The notes beneath the pieces are model-generated. The model did no database searches, had not been told where the DNA came from, and worked only from the letters and a program-made list of their open reading frames with translations. A stretch of DNA of 64,000 nucleotides, from positions 62,001 to 126,000 of the forward strand of contig NZ_CP029064.1 in the NCBI RefSeq assembly GCF_003076275.1, written 5' to 3'. Source of the stretch: Microbulbifer sp. A4B17. Lineage in GTDB: Bacteria > Pseudomonadota > Gammaproteobacteria > Pseudomonadales > Cellvibrionaceae. Of the stretch, positions 52,120-60,724 are shown piece by piece (the stretch's first letter is position 1; each line of letters begins with the position of its first letter). Made by a program: the position numbers and the translations under genes.

Positions 52120-53751
52120 TCAGGAAATCTTGCGCTTGGTATTGATTACATTAATTTGGTCAAAACGGGTGGTGGAACAGCCGTGGGAGACTGCGCTCAC
52201 CTGGCTGGGTTGGCCCTTGCCATCGAAGAAGGTTCCGCCCAAGCGGTAATCACTGCTGTCGCAAATCGCCGAGCAGGAATTCCAGAACTCCTGGGTGTTG
52301 GACTGGTAGGCGACGTCTTCAACCTGGCCGACGATCTCGCCGTTTTTTATCTCATAGAACAGCTGCCCGCCGAATTGGAAGTTGTAACGCTGCTGGTCGA
52401 TGGAATAAGAACCGCGTCCGACAATGTAAATGCCTTTTTCCACATCGCGGATCATGGATTTTGCCGAGTATTCTTTTTCGCTTGGCGCCAAAGAGACATT
52501 GGGCATGCGCTGGAATTGCACGCTGGACCAGCTATCGCCATAGCTGCAGCCGTGGGATTCCTTTTGGTCGATCATATGCACCTGATCGCGGGTAGCCTGG
52601 TAGTTCACCAGGATGCCGTCTTTCACCAAGTCCCAGCGCTTGGTTTTAACCCCTTCGTCGTCATAGGCGACAGCACCGAGGGAGCCCGGCTGCACCTTGT
52701 CGGCAAACAGGGTGACCTTATCGCTGCCGTACTGGAATTTACCGCTGCGCCACTTATCCAGGGTGGCGAAGGAAGTTCCCGCATAGTTGGCCTCGTAACC
52801 CAGCACGCGGTCCAGCTCAAGAGGATGGCCCACAGATTCGTGGATGGTCAGGCACAGATGCGAGGGTTCCAGTACCAAATCGTACTTGCCCGGATCGATG
52901 GACTTGGCTGATAGCTTGGCCTGGGCTTGCTCGGCTGCAAGCACTGCATCCTCGGCCATATCATAGGAAGCTTTGTAGAGCGTGGTCTGTCCGGGAATCT
53001 TGTCTTTGTCGTGACCGGCCAGGTATTCATAGCCTCTCCCCACTGGGTCACTGAGACCGTTGCGAGTCTTAAAAGCACCGCTCTGCTTATCAACAGCGGT
53101 CACCTGCATAGGTGCCCAGAGGCGATGGACATCCTGGTCAATATAGGAGCCGTCGCTAGAAGCAAAGTACTTCTGCTCATTGACCAGATACAGGGAAGAA
53201 CGGATATAGCTGGCCCCAGCTTTGAGTGCCCCATTGTTAACATCCATCAGGAAATCGACTTTTTCACTGATGGGGACCTGGAGGGCATTTTGTTCGATAG
53301 GTGTCTGCCAGGAAACCTCGCCCACCCCTTTTACCGGTGCCAAACGCACGGGCTCAGTTTGGTACTTCGCATTGGCCTTAGCTACGGCAACTGCTTGGCG
53401 CGCGGCAAGGGCAACGCCATCCGCTGTAAGGTCGTTGGTGGCGGCGAAGCCCCAGGTACCATTGGCAATCACACGAATACCTGCGCCAAGGGATTCTGTG
53501 TTGACGATATTCTCCACGTTGGTTTCGCGGGTCATAACGTACTGGTTTAGATAGCGGCCGATACGTACATCGGTATAACTGGCCCCGGCCTTGCGCGCCG
53601 TATTCAGGACTACATCCGCAAGATGTCTTTTATGGGAGCTGTGCATGCCCTCATTGAGCAGCTGCTCGGCACTGACCTGAATGCCCTGTAGAGGCAACAA
53701 AATACCACTGGAGCCGACACCGGCGATCTTGAGGAATTTTCTTCTTTCCAT
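52120..53751 (-). CDS. TldD-family metalloprotease with Tat-type signal, paralogue 2
   Basis: 543 residues, the same length as paralogue 1 and colinear throughout. HESVGH is at the same position, the Cys-rich end is NSCSAICDSSDYRLGG, and the signal is MERRKFLKIAGVGSSGILLPL with twin Arg. The mature N-termini differ most, which suggests different partners or substrates. It is the first gene of the three-gene set; the promoter must lie in the 196-bp gap up to 53947. Confidence 0.88.
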   Translation of the reverse strand: MERRKFLKIAGVGSSGILLPLQGIQVSAEQLLNEGMHSSHKRHLADVVLNTARKAGASYTDVRIGRYLNQYVMTRETNVENIVNTESLGAGIRVIANGTWGFAATNDLTADGVALAARQAVAVAKANAKYQTEPVRLAPVKGVGEVSWQTPIEQNALQVPISEKVDFLMDVNNGALKAGASYIRSSLYLVNEQKYFASSDGSYIDQDVHRLWAPMQVTAVDKQSGAFKTRNGLSDPVGRGYEYLAGHDKDKIPGQTTLYKASYDMAEDAVLAAEQAQAKLSAKSIDPGKYDLVLEPSHLCLTIHESVGHPLELDRVLGYEANYAGTSFATLDKWRSGKFQYGSDKVTLFADKVQPGSLGAVAYDDEGVKTKRWDLVKDGILVNYQATRDQVHMIDQKESHGCSYGDSWSSVQFQRMPNVSLAPSEKEYSAKSMIRDVEKGIYIVGRGSYSIDQQRYNFQFGGQLFYEIKNGEIVGQVEDVAYQSNTQEFWNSCSAICDSSDYRLGGTFFDGKGQPSQVSAVSHGCSTTRFDQINVINTKRKIS

Positions 53752-53947
53752 TGGCTACCTTTACCCCGCCAAAGCACAAATATTCTCTGGGGGTGTTTAT
53801 TGTTATTGCTACTGACGCTTATGGCTTTGTGTGCACGGAGGTCAGAATTTGGGTATCCACAACTAACAGGTCCAACATGGATTTGTAAAGTAGTTGCTCG
53901 ATAAAGTGAAGCTTGGTAGGGGTAAGTTGTTATCGCTTGGGAGAGGC

Positions 53948-55360
53948 TCAAATGGCGGCGTTCCTACGAACCTCGTCGAAAGTAATATCTTTCAAAAGAA
54001 TACCATCACGATAAACGGGTTTTAGAAGGCTAGTGTCTTGTTTCAGTTCACTCTGCTTTAGAGTTTGGAACGAACCGTCACTTTTGCGAATTAGTGCAAG
54101 GCGGCCGCCTTTAGATTTTTTTTCTGGTCCGGTTCTTGGATCTTTGAAAATATCGTACCAAGTACCATTGATACAAATGGCACTGGCTTTCATAGCGAAG
54201 CCAATCAGATCCCGATCAACTTTTTGAAGTAATCCTCCGCCCATACCAAAGGTAAGGTTTTCAGTGCTTTGTTTGTTTTCTTTCATTGCTTGCAGAATTT
54301 TGGGGATTGTAAAGCGGGTAATGCCGTCACCTTGTATAACCCGAATAAAGGGAGGCAACACTCGATAGCCTTTTTTATTTATTTCAGATCCAAAGATTCT
54401 CATCAACCGCTCTACTGTATCTACTACAATCTTCTCTGGGTCACCAGAGTCAGGTCTGATTACCAGTGTTCCGCCACTGTGAATAATCTGGTTCTTTAAT
54501 TTTTTGCCCCAGATATTCTCTATAGCATTCCATAAGTCGTAACTATCACTGACAACTGCAACAGTTTTCTTGTTTCCAGAAAATTGATTCAGAATATTGA
54601 GATAAGCTTCTTCTTCATTTTCCTGTCCCCAGGCGATAATTGTGCTGTGCTCAGCTGCTGGAATGGAGAACCCTGGCCTAGTTGCGCTGTAGAATTTATT
54701 TGCGGCTAGTATGCCTGAAATCGTATCGGTTCCTTTAAAATTGACTAGGTGGGCCATTCCTCCCAGCATTGCAGTTTCCAGGCTACTGGCCCCCCTTGCA
54801 CCAAAATCATGCAACCGAAGTTCCAGATTATTCTGACTGTCTGCCGTTTCGAATAAATATTTTGAGATGATTTTCTTAATTTCGCGGCTCTGTGTAGCAA
54901 CGGTGGATGGATACCAGATACTACGTAAAAGTGCAGTCTCAATATAAGTGGTAAGCCAAAAGCAGGTGGGACAAGTATTTACTACCTGGGCCATGACATT
55001 TTTCACCGGTATAACTTGGCCTTCCTCTACTGCTGTAATTTCAATGGGCAAGAATCCTTTATGGCTGCTAACAATATGAGTCCACCCATCACGATTAAAT
55101 GGTAATCCGTGAGATTTTAATATGTCTTCTGCCTCATCAACTTGATAGGTACAGACAGGAACACTTAAGTATTGTTTGATAAATGCCTGTAAACCGAAAA
55201 ACATGGCAGCACTAAACTCACCACCACGACATTCAATATAACTACTGATATGAGATGTTCCTGGAGGATACTGAAGATAATGGCTGGTTTTATAGCTATC
55301 GACATTTAGTATTGGATTTCCCGATAATTGAAAAGGCGTATTAGAACTCTGTGTGTTCAT
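53948..55360 (-). CDS. nadV: Nicotinamide phosphoribosyltransferase (NAMPT/NadV)
   Basis: 470 residues, the full length of the family. Landmarks: LNVDSYKTSHYLQYP near the N-terminus, LHDFGARGASSLETAMLGGMAHLVNFKGTDT with the substrate-binding Asp, RPDSGDP, IQGDGI and FGMGGGLLQKVDRD. It makes nicotinamide mononucleotide from nicotinamide and PRPP, a one-step NAD salvage route spread by horizontal transfer in bacteria and phages. The gene is more AT-rich than its left neighbours and stands alone, which fits transfer. Confidence 0.95.
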   Translation of the reverse strand: MNTQSSNTPFQLSGNPILNVDSYKTSHYLQYPPGTSHISSYIECRGGEFSAAMFFGLQAFIKQYLSVPVCTYQVDEAEDILKSHGLPFNRDGWTHIVSSHKGFLPIEITAVEEGQVIPVKNVMAQVVNTCPTCFWLTTYIETALLRSIWYPSTVATQSREIKKIISKYLFETADSQNNLELRLHDFGARGASSLETAMLGGMAHLVNFKGTDTISGILAANKFYSATRPGFSIPAAEHSTIIAWGQENEEEAYLNILNQFSGNKKTVAVVSDSYDLWNAIENIWGKKLKNQIIHSGGTLVIRPDSGDPEKIVVDTVERLMRIFGSEINKKGYRVLPPFIRVIQGDGITRFTIPKILQAMKENKQSTENLTFGMGGGLLQKVDRDLIGFAMKASAICINGTWYDIFKDPRTGPEKKSKGGRLALIRKSDGSFQTLKQSELKQDTSLLKPVYRDGILLKDITFDEVRRNAAI

Positions 55361-56079
55361 ATTTTGAAACCGAATATTGGCGTCTATTTTATGCCGTCAC
55401 TTGCATTCTGTTATAGCGTGTCATTGCTTTTTGACTTGTAAACTAGCCACAATAATAAATTTTTTAAAAGCTATAACTTTCACTTTAGTAAAAGATAAAA
55501 GTAAGAGAGTTTATTTTAGGAGCTTCTCGCTTACTCAAATTATTGACCTTATGCGTTGGTATGTGTACATTTGTCTACATGGCAGGTAAAGGAACGGCAT
55601 GCTCAATTAAACCCAGTAAAGTTCGGCGTGTTTATCGGCTGATGACTAGGCCTACCTGATGTCAATTGTCCGCAGTGGCACTGTCACACAAAGTGAAAAA
55701 AGACGTAGATGGTAGCTGTGACAAGAAGCTCAACTGAGTAAAATAATCTTCCCAGTCATATATTTCTTTCGCAGAACTATTTCTTCTAACAGCTCATTGT
55801 CTGGAAGAGCGTCATCACAGCTTATTAATAGAGGTGCATTGGAGTGGCTCGCCGAGAGTGCTGCAATGATACATTTCAGCATTACTTTTAACACGTTGCG
55901 ATATATTCGATAAACATCTTCTGCAGGCATGTTGATGCCCTCCAGGGAAAATCAGTCATGCGATTGCGGCAGAGGAAATCACGAAGTATCCATCAAGAGA
56001 TAGTGGAGAGCTTCGACATAGCTTGGCGTTGGCAGCTACTGACTAGATAGTGTTTTCTAATAGGAAAAGGGGATAGCTT
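55361..56079. other. Gene-poor stretch between nadV and the pspA-like gene
   Basis: 719 bp, AT-rich at its left end. The only coding candidate with support is the 66-residue frame at 55730-55930 (minus strand), listed separately. The plus-strand frame at 55377-55589 has no ribosome-binding site and reads as non-coding. No terminator hairpin with a T run was found. Confidence 0.4.
55730..55930 (-). CDS. Small protein candidate, 66 residues
   Basis: ATG at 55930 is preceded by TGGAGG at a spacing of 8, one of the best ribosome-binding sites in the window. The product begins MPAEDVYRIYRNVLKVMLK and includes APLLISCDDALPDNELLEEIV. It is soluble, without signal peptide or known motif. The strong initiation site in an otherwise empty region argues for a real gene; no homologue is known to me. 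Confidence 0.4.
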   Translation of the reverse strand: MPAEDVYRIYRNVLKVMLKCIIAALSASHSNAPLLISCDDALPDNELLEEIVLRKKYMTGKIILLS

Positions 56080-56742
56080 ATGAGTGAAGGGTTTATTAAG
56101 CGTATATCGCGCTTAATCTCTGTGTCTGCCAGTGCAGTAGTGGAATCAGTTGAAGCAGCTACCCCAAAATCGGTAATGGAGCAGGCGATTAGGGATGTAG
56201 ATGATGCAATTGCAGATGTGCGAGACCAGTTGGGTAAAGTTGAGGCCTCCAGGTACATTAATAGCAGAGCATTAAACGAGGAGAATACCCGCCACAATAG
56301 GCTGGCTAAACAAATTGATATTGCCGTGCAAGAGAAACGCGATGATTTAGCTGAAGCAGCTATTGCTAAGCAAATGGATATTGAAGTCCAGCTACCAGTT
56401 TTGGAAAGAGCTGTTCGTGAAAATGATAGGGAAATACAAGAACTCAGCTCTTACATTCTTGCTTTACAGGGAAAGAAGCGTGAAATGCGTGAACAGCTGC
56501 AGGAATATATTGAAGTAAATAAAGACCTGAAACGTAGTGCTGTTGATGAAAGATATAGTACGAATGGAGATACGGCAGCTCAGGTGGAGCAAGCTTTAGA
56601 AATATTTAATCAGGCACATGTGAATACTGCTATATCTGCATTGGATTCCGGAATAGACGCCAGCAAATTGGCGGAGCTTGAGGAAATTGCACGTAGTAAT
56701 CTTGTGAAAGAACGTTTGGCAAAAATTAAGTCGGGGGGCTGA
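56080..56742 (+). CDS. PspA/IM30-family membrane-associated coiled-coil protein
   Basis: 220 residues, almost wholly helical. The N-terminal amphipathic helix MSEGFIKRISRLISVSASAVVESVE and the coiled coil PKSVMEQAIRDVDDAIADVRDQL are typical. It is shorter than classical PspA and lacks the linked pspBC genes. PspA/IM30 proteins bind stressed membrane and form rods or rings. It follows AAGGGG and overlaps the next gene by one base (TGATG). The four-gene set with YqiJ-like, flotillin and zinc-ribbon proteins suggests a membrane microdomain or envelope repair unit. Confidence 0.85.
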   Translation: MSEGFIKRISRLISVSASAVVESVEAATPKSVMEQAIRDVDDAIADVRDQLGKVEASRYINSRALNEENTRHNRLAKQIDIAVQEKRDDLAEAAIAKQMDIEVQLPVLERAVRENDREIQELSSYILALQGKKREMREQLQEYIEVNKDLKRSAVDERYSTNGDTAAQVEQALEIFNQAHVNTAISALDSGIDASKLAELEEIARSNLVKERLAKIKSGG

Positions 56743-57395
56743 TGATATTTTTATTACAAGATCAAAATCTGATCTTCACTGGTGCGCTGCTTTTAATGTT
56801 TATGATAGCGCTCCTTGAAGGTGTGATGACATTGATTGGTGTTGGTATCTCAGATCTACTGGATAATCTCATGCCAGATTTTGATGTTGATGTACCAGAC
56901 ACAGGATTGTCGGGTGGGTTGACTAAGCTGCTGGGATGGTTGCGTTTTGGAGAAGTACCTGCGCTTATCCTATTAGTGACTTTTTTGGTTAGCTTCGGTG
57001 TAACGGGCCTGTTACTCCAAATGCTCGTTGAGTCTATCCTTGGGTATTTAGTACCGGGTGGTTTGCTTGCTGTAGCAGTTTTTTTCCTGGCGCTACCCCA
57101 GGTACGTTTTGTCGGAAATATTCTGCGGCGTTTTGCTGTGGGCGATGAGTCAGAAGCGGTTGAGAGAAACTCCTTCGTAGGTCGTATTGCGATTATTACG
57201 ATCGGAAAAGCAGAAGCCGGTTCACCGGCAGAGGCACGTTTTAGTGATGAATACGGTACTACACATTATGTGATGGTGGAGCCGGATAAAAGTGAAGTAT
57301 TTAATCAGGGGGATAAGGTGTTACTGGTGGAAGAGCTGGGAGCACATTTTCGAGTAACTCGCCCCAGCAGCATACATCTTATGGAGACAAATTAA
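56742..57395 (+). CDS. yqiJ: YqiJ-like membrane protein with NfeD-type OB domain
   Basis: 217 residues. Several membrane helices (about 10-35, 70-90, 95-120) come before a C-terminal OB-fold domain (SFVGRIAIITIGKAEAGSPAEARFSDEYGTTHYVMV). This is the YqiJ type that partners with the flotillin YqiK in E. coli. It directly precedes the flotillin gene with no gap. The OB domain of such proteins is thought to stabilise flotillin assemblies. Confidence 0.85.
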   Translation: MIFLLQDQNLIFTGALLLMFMIALLEGVMTLIGVGISDLLDNLMPDFDVDVPDTGLSGGLTKLLGWLRFGEVPALILLVTFLVSFGVTGLLLQMLVESILGYLVPGGLLAVAVFFLALPQVRFVGNILRRFAVGDESEAVERNSFVGRIAIITIGKAEAGSPAEARFSDEYGTTHYVMVEPDKSEVFNQGDKVLLVEELGAHFRVTRPSSIHLMETN

Positions 57396-59105
57396 ATGGA
57401 GAATCCAGCAGTGATAGGAAATCTTCCCGTTGTGGTATTTATTGCCGGCGCCGTATTAGTTGCCTTGATAGTTATTGGAACTATTTTTGCTCGCCTGTAT
57501 ACCCGGGCCTCAAAAGAACGCTCTTTTGTTCGTACCGGTATGGGGGGACAAAAAGTCATAATGAATGGTGGTGCATTGGTACTACCGGTTTTGCATGAAA
57601 TTATCCCGGTCAACATGAACACTTTGCGCCTTGCGGTTTCCCGCAAGGAGCACCAGGCACTGATCACCAAGGATCGTATGCGTGTTGATGTGCTTGCCGA
57701 ATTTTACCTACGTGTAAAGCCGGATGTAGATGCTATAGCCAATGCTGCGCAAACTTTGGGCCTGCGTACTTTAGATCCCGAAGCATTAAAAGAAATGATT
57801 GAGGGTAAATTTGTCGACGCCTTGCGCTCTGTGGCGGCTGAAATGGAAATGGCTGAGTTGCACGAGCAGCGCAGTCAGTTTGTACAAAAAGTCCAGCAGG
57901 TGGTTTCTGAGGACCTATTGAAAAATGGTTTAGAACTTGAGGCTGTATCCTTGACTGGCTTGGATCAAACTCATAAAGAGTTTTTCAATCAGGATAATGT
58001 GTTTGATGCCGAAGGCCTTGCCAGTATGACCCGCTCTATTGAGGCGCGTCGTAAGGAAGTCAACGATGTTGAGCAGGAAACAATGGTACAGATCGAGAAG
58101 AAAAATCTCGAAGCTGAACGCCAGAAGTTAGAGATTGATAAAGAGAAACGCTATGCACATCTGGAGCAGCAGCGCGAGCTGGAAAATCGCGAAGCCGCAC
58201 AGAAGGCAGATATTGCCCGCGAACTCGCTGAGCAGGAGCGCGCTGCTCGCAAGGCTGAGATTGAAGCCCAGCGTGAAGTGAGCCAGTCCCAAATTGCCGC
58301 AGAGCAGGCAACTAAATTATTGGAGATTGAAAAAGAGCGCCGTCTGAAAGAGCAGGAAATTGAGGGTGAGCGTATTCTTGATGAGCAGCGTATTTCCAAA
58401 GAAAAATCTGTAGAGATTGCTGAGCAGGAGCGTGCCATTGCTGTTGCGGAGAAGTCCAAAGAGCAATCCCTGGCTGATCAGCAGGCAAACGTGGCTCGGG
58501 CAGAAGCGGTAAAGGCCGAGGAGCAGGTACGCACTGCTAAGGATGTTGAAGTTGCCGAACGTGATAAGCGCATTGAAATTATTGAAGCGCAAAAAGTTGC
58601 AGAGCGTCAGGCCACCGGTATTAAGGTAATGGCGGATGCAGAGAAGTCTGCTGCAGAGGATAAAGCAGAAGCACTGCGCCTACAGGCTTCTGCAGAAGCT
58701 GAAGCCATTCGTATTAAAGTTGAAGCAGACCGTGAGAAATACGCGGTGGATGCTGAAGGTCAGCGCCTCATGAATGAAGCCTACAACAGCTTGAATGAGG
58801 CTCAGATTGCCCTGAAGAAGGTGATCAGCCTACACGAAAATTTACCCAATATTATCCGTGAGAGCGTCAAGCCTATGGAAAGCATTGAGGGAATGAAAAT
58901 TATTTCTGTTGAAGGCTTGAGTGGTGTTGATGGTCGGGCAAGCAGCGGTATTTTAGATGGTGAAACTGAAACCAAAGGACAAAGCTTGCCGGAAGCACTG
59001 GTAGGTAGTGCCCTTAAGCATCGGGCCATGGCTCCATTGGTAGATTCTTTGTTAAAAGAAGCTGGAGTCGGCGATTTGTGCAAGACCACTGAGATTGAAA
59101 ATTAA
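57396..59105 (+). CDS. yqiK: Flotillin-family protein YqiK
   Basis: 569 residues. One N-terminal membrane helix (VVVFIAGAVLVALIVIGTIFA), an SPFH/band 7 domain to about residue 230 (RTGMGGQKVIMNGGALVLPVLHEIIPVNM), a long Glu/Ala/Lys coiled coil (about 225-465) with EAERQKLEIDKEKR-like repeats, and a C-terminal flotillin domain (LPEALVGSALKHRAMAPLV). It scaffolds membrane microdomains at the inner membrane. Start directly after the YqiJ stop. The coding sequence is less AT-rich than the following genes. Confidence 0.93.
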   Translation: MENPAVIGNLPVVVFIAGAVLVALIVIGTIFARLYTRASKERSFVRTGMGGQKVIMNGGALVLPVLHEIIPVNMNTLRLAVSRKEHQALITKDRMRVDVLAEFYLRVKPDVDAIANAAQTLGLRTLDPEALKEMIEGKFVDALRSVAAEMEMAELHEQRSQFVQKVQQVVSEDLLKNGLELEAVSLTGLDQTHKEFFNQDNVFDAEGLASMTRSIEARRKEVNDVEQETMVQIEKKNLEAERQKLEIDKEKRYAHLEQQRELENREAAQKADIARELAEQERAARKAEIEAQREVSQSQIAAEQATKLLEIEKERRLKEQEIEGERILDEQRISKEKSVEIAEQERAIAVAEKSKEQSLADQQANVARAEAVKAEEQVRTAKDVEVAERDKRIEIIEAQKVAERQATGIKVMADAEKSAAEDKAEALRLQASAEAEAIRIKVEADREKYAVDAEGQRLMNEAYNSLNEAQIALKKVISLHENLPNIIRESVKPMESIEGMKIISVEGLSGVDGRASSGILDGETETKGQSLPEALVGSALKHRAMAPLVDSLLKEAGVGDLCKTTEIEN

Positions 59106-59231
59106 CGTAACTTGAACTTTGTAAAATAGAGTTTATAAGTACTTTATTATTTGTTTATATAGAAATAAATAATTCCCTTAACCCGGATCTAAATATGCAG
59201 ACCCGGGTTAATTGTTTTAAAGGTGAAATAT

Positions 59232-59795
59232 ATGAAGCGCTGTACCAGCTGTAAAAATGGCGTTCTTAAGTCAGGATTTATCGAAGAGTTATTTCGTGCG
59301 TATACTTGTTCTTCCTGTGAGGGTAACTGGATTCTTATTGAAGATTACCTAAGTTGGAAAATACAAAATCCTGAATACAAATTTTCAGAAGATGTTAGTA
59401 ATCTTAATGATGTGATTGCCGAAGATACTAAGCGAGCTATCTTGTGCCCGGTGTCTGGCTCCATAATGCAAAAGATAAAAATTATAGCTAGTAGTGAGCA
59501 TCGTATTGATTACAGCACTGTTGTCGGTGGAGTTTGGTTAGATAAAGGCGAATGGGATCTGCTGAAACTTGAAGGACTTGCTGGCTCACTTAACTTTTTA
59601 GTTACTCATGAATGGCAGAAAAAAATAAGAGAAAGCAAGGCTCATGAAACTTTCTCTGAAAGGTATAGAAGTAAATTTGGTGATGAGCTTTATGGAAAAG
59701 TAAAGGAAGTAAGAAAATGGCTGTATGAAGAAGCGCAAAGGATCGATATTTTGGCGTATTTAAATGCAGAAGATCCTTACTCTGCTGAAAGATAA
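59232..59795 (+). CDS. Zinc-ribbon (TFIIB-type) protein
   Basis: 187 residues from ATG 59232, which follows AAAGGTG. The first zinc ribbon has Cys4, Cys7, Cys26 and Cys29 (CTSCKNG, CSSCEGNW). A second, partial ribbon-like segment (CPVSGSIM, then DYSTVVGGVWLDKGEWDLL) matches the repeated pattern of zf-TFIIB proteins. Cytoplasmic. It lies 126 bp after flotillin with a probable promoter or read-through in the gap. A regulatory or chaperone role for the operon is possible but not shown. Confidence 0.75.
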   Translation: MKRCTSCKNGVLKSGFIEELFRAYTCSSCEGNWILIEDYLSWKIQNPEYKFSEDVSNLNDVIAEDTKRAILCPVSGSIMQKIKIIASSEHRIDYSTVVGGVWLDKGEWDLLKLEGLAGSLNFLVTHEWQKKIRESKAHETFSERYRSKFGDELYGKVKEVRKWLYEEAQRIDILAYLNAEDPYSAER

Positions 59796-60214
59796 ATACT
59801 AATAGATGTCAAGTTTTTGCAGGGGGGGATTAGATTCCTTAGGTAATAAATACAGCAGAACCTATATGCTTATTATGTTTCAATAGATTTAAGGTAAGTG
59901 ATAAGTTCTTTATTTTTCTGTCTCCAAATACTCATTTTTATTATCGATATTATTCTAATAATGCTTGTTGTTAGGGTTGTTTCAGATGTCTCCTGTTTGA
60001 ACTTATTTATTCTTTTTTGTGTAGTGTTAGGCGCTGTTTATAGCGTTTGATATTAATAAATAATAATCGCCTGAAATTGAAGGTTGGTTCATGTTGTTTT
60101 TTTAATTTTCATTTTTTTGTTATGGGAAGCACTTATTGGCGGTGTTAACATCTCTGGTGTTGTTGATTGTTTTGTGAGTGCCAATAAATACATAATATTT
60201 TTAAGGTGATATAC
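59796..60214. other. AT-rich stretch without a gene
   Basis: 419 bp with long T tracts and no coding frame or clear hairpin. A run of seven G (59822-59828) stands out in otherwise AT-rich DNA. The right end holds the promoter and the AAGGTG ribosome-binding site of the next gene. Confidence 0.45.
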
Positions 60215-60583
60215 ATGAACATCAAAAAATTATTAATAATATTTTCTTTGCTAGTAGGTCCGGTAGTTACACAGCCTGCTTTTTCTGCAGACTTGGAATG
60301 CACAATTTATGTTAAGTCTGGGGGATTTGAATTCGGCAATGGGACAAATTTTTGTGGTGGTTTTGATTTCAGTTTTGGATCATCGACTTCTGGAAACTGG
60401 GAAATAACAAATATTACAAAGTCTATAGATTATGTGAACTGGATTGAGGGTTGCAGTTCTGGGTTGTCTTGTTCTGTGACCGTGCGTGCTTATGCTTCAA
60501 ATCCGGCTGAAGTGTATATTCACTATACAGATGGATCTATTGAGTATCTGACTGGCTCAATGACTTATGAGACAGGTTATTAA
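60215..60583 (+). CDS. Small secreted protein of unknown function
   Basis: 122 residues from ATG 60215, chosen for the AAGGTG a few bases upstream and the signal peptide MNIKKLLIIFSLLVGPVVTQPAFSA. The mature protein is Gly/Ser/aromatic-rich, with four Cys (ECTIY, NFCGG, EGCSS, LSCSV) that could form two disulfides. It is predicted to be a small beta-rich domain. It has its own strong terminator, so it is monocistronic. No family recognised; AT-rich and possibly acquired. Confidence 0.65.
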   Translation: MNIKKLLIIFSLLVGPVVTQPAFSADLECTIYVKSGGFEFGNGTNFCGGFDFSFGSSTSGNWEITNITKSIDYVNWIEGCSSGLSCSVTVRAYASNPAEVYIHYTDGSIEYLTGSMTYETGY

Positions 60584-60589
60584 CCTCTC

Positions 60590-60631
60590 ATATTGGCGCC
60601 GTTTATTCGAACGGCGCCAATATATTTTTTT
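60590..60631 (+). terminator. Strong intrinsic terminator
   Basis: A 14-bp perfect stem (60590-60603 with 60610-60623), loop TATTCG and a run of seven T. Only a few bases separate it from the preceding stop codon. Confidence 0.93.
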
Positions 60632-60724
60632 CAGTTAAAATCTTGAATTTCAAATAATATTTTTGCCCGCTATATCGCTATAAATATATGGCGAATATCC
60701 CCGTCATCGGCTTTTATTAAAGCC

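Noticed and set aside
55377-55589. 70-codon frame upstream of nadV on the plus strand
   Set aside because: No ribosome-binding site, low-complexity Lys/Phe/Ser composition typical of translated AT-rich DNA.
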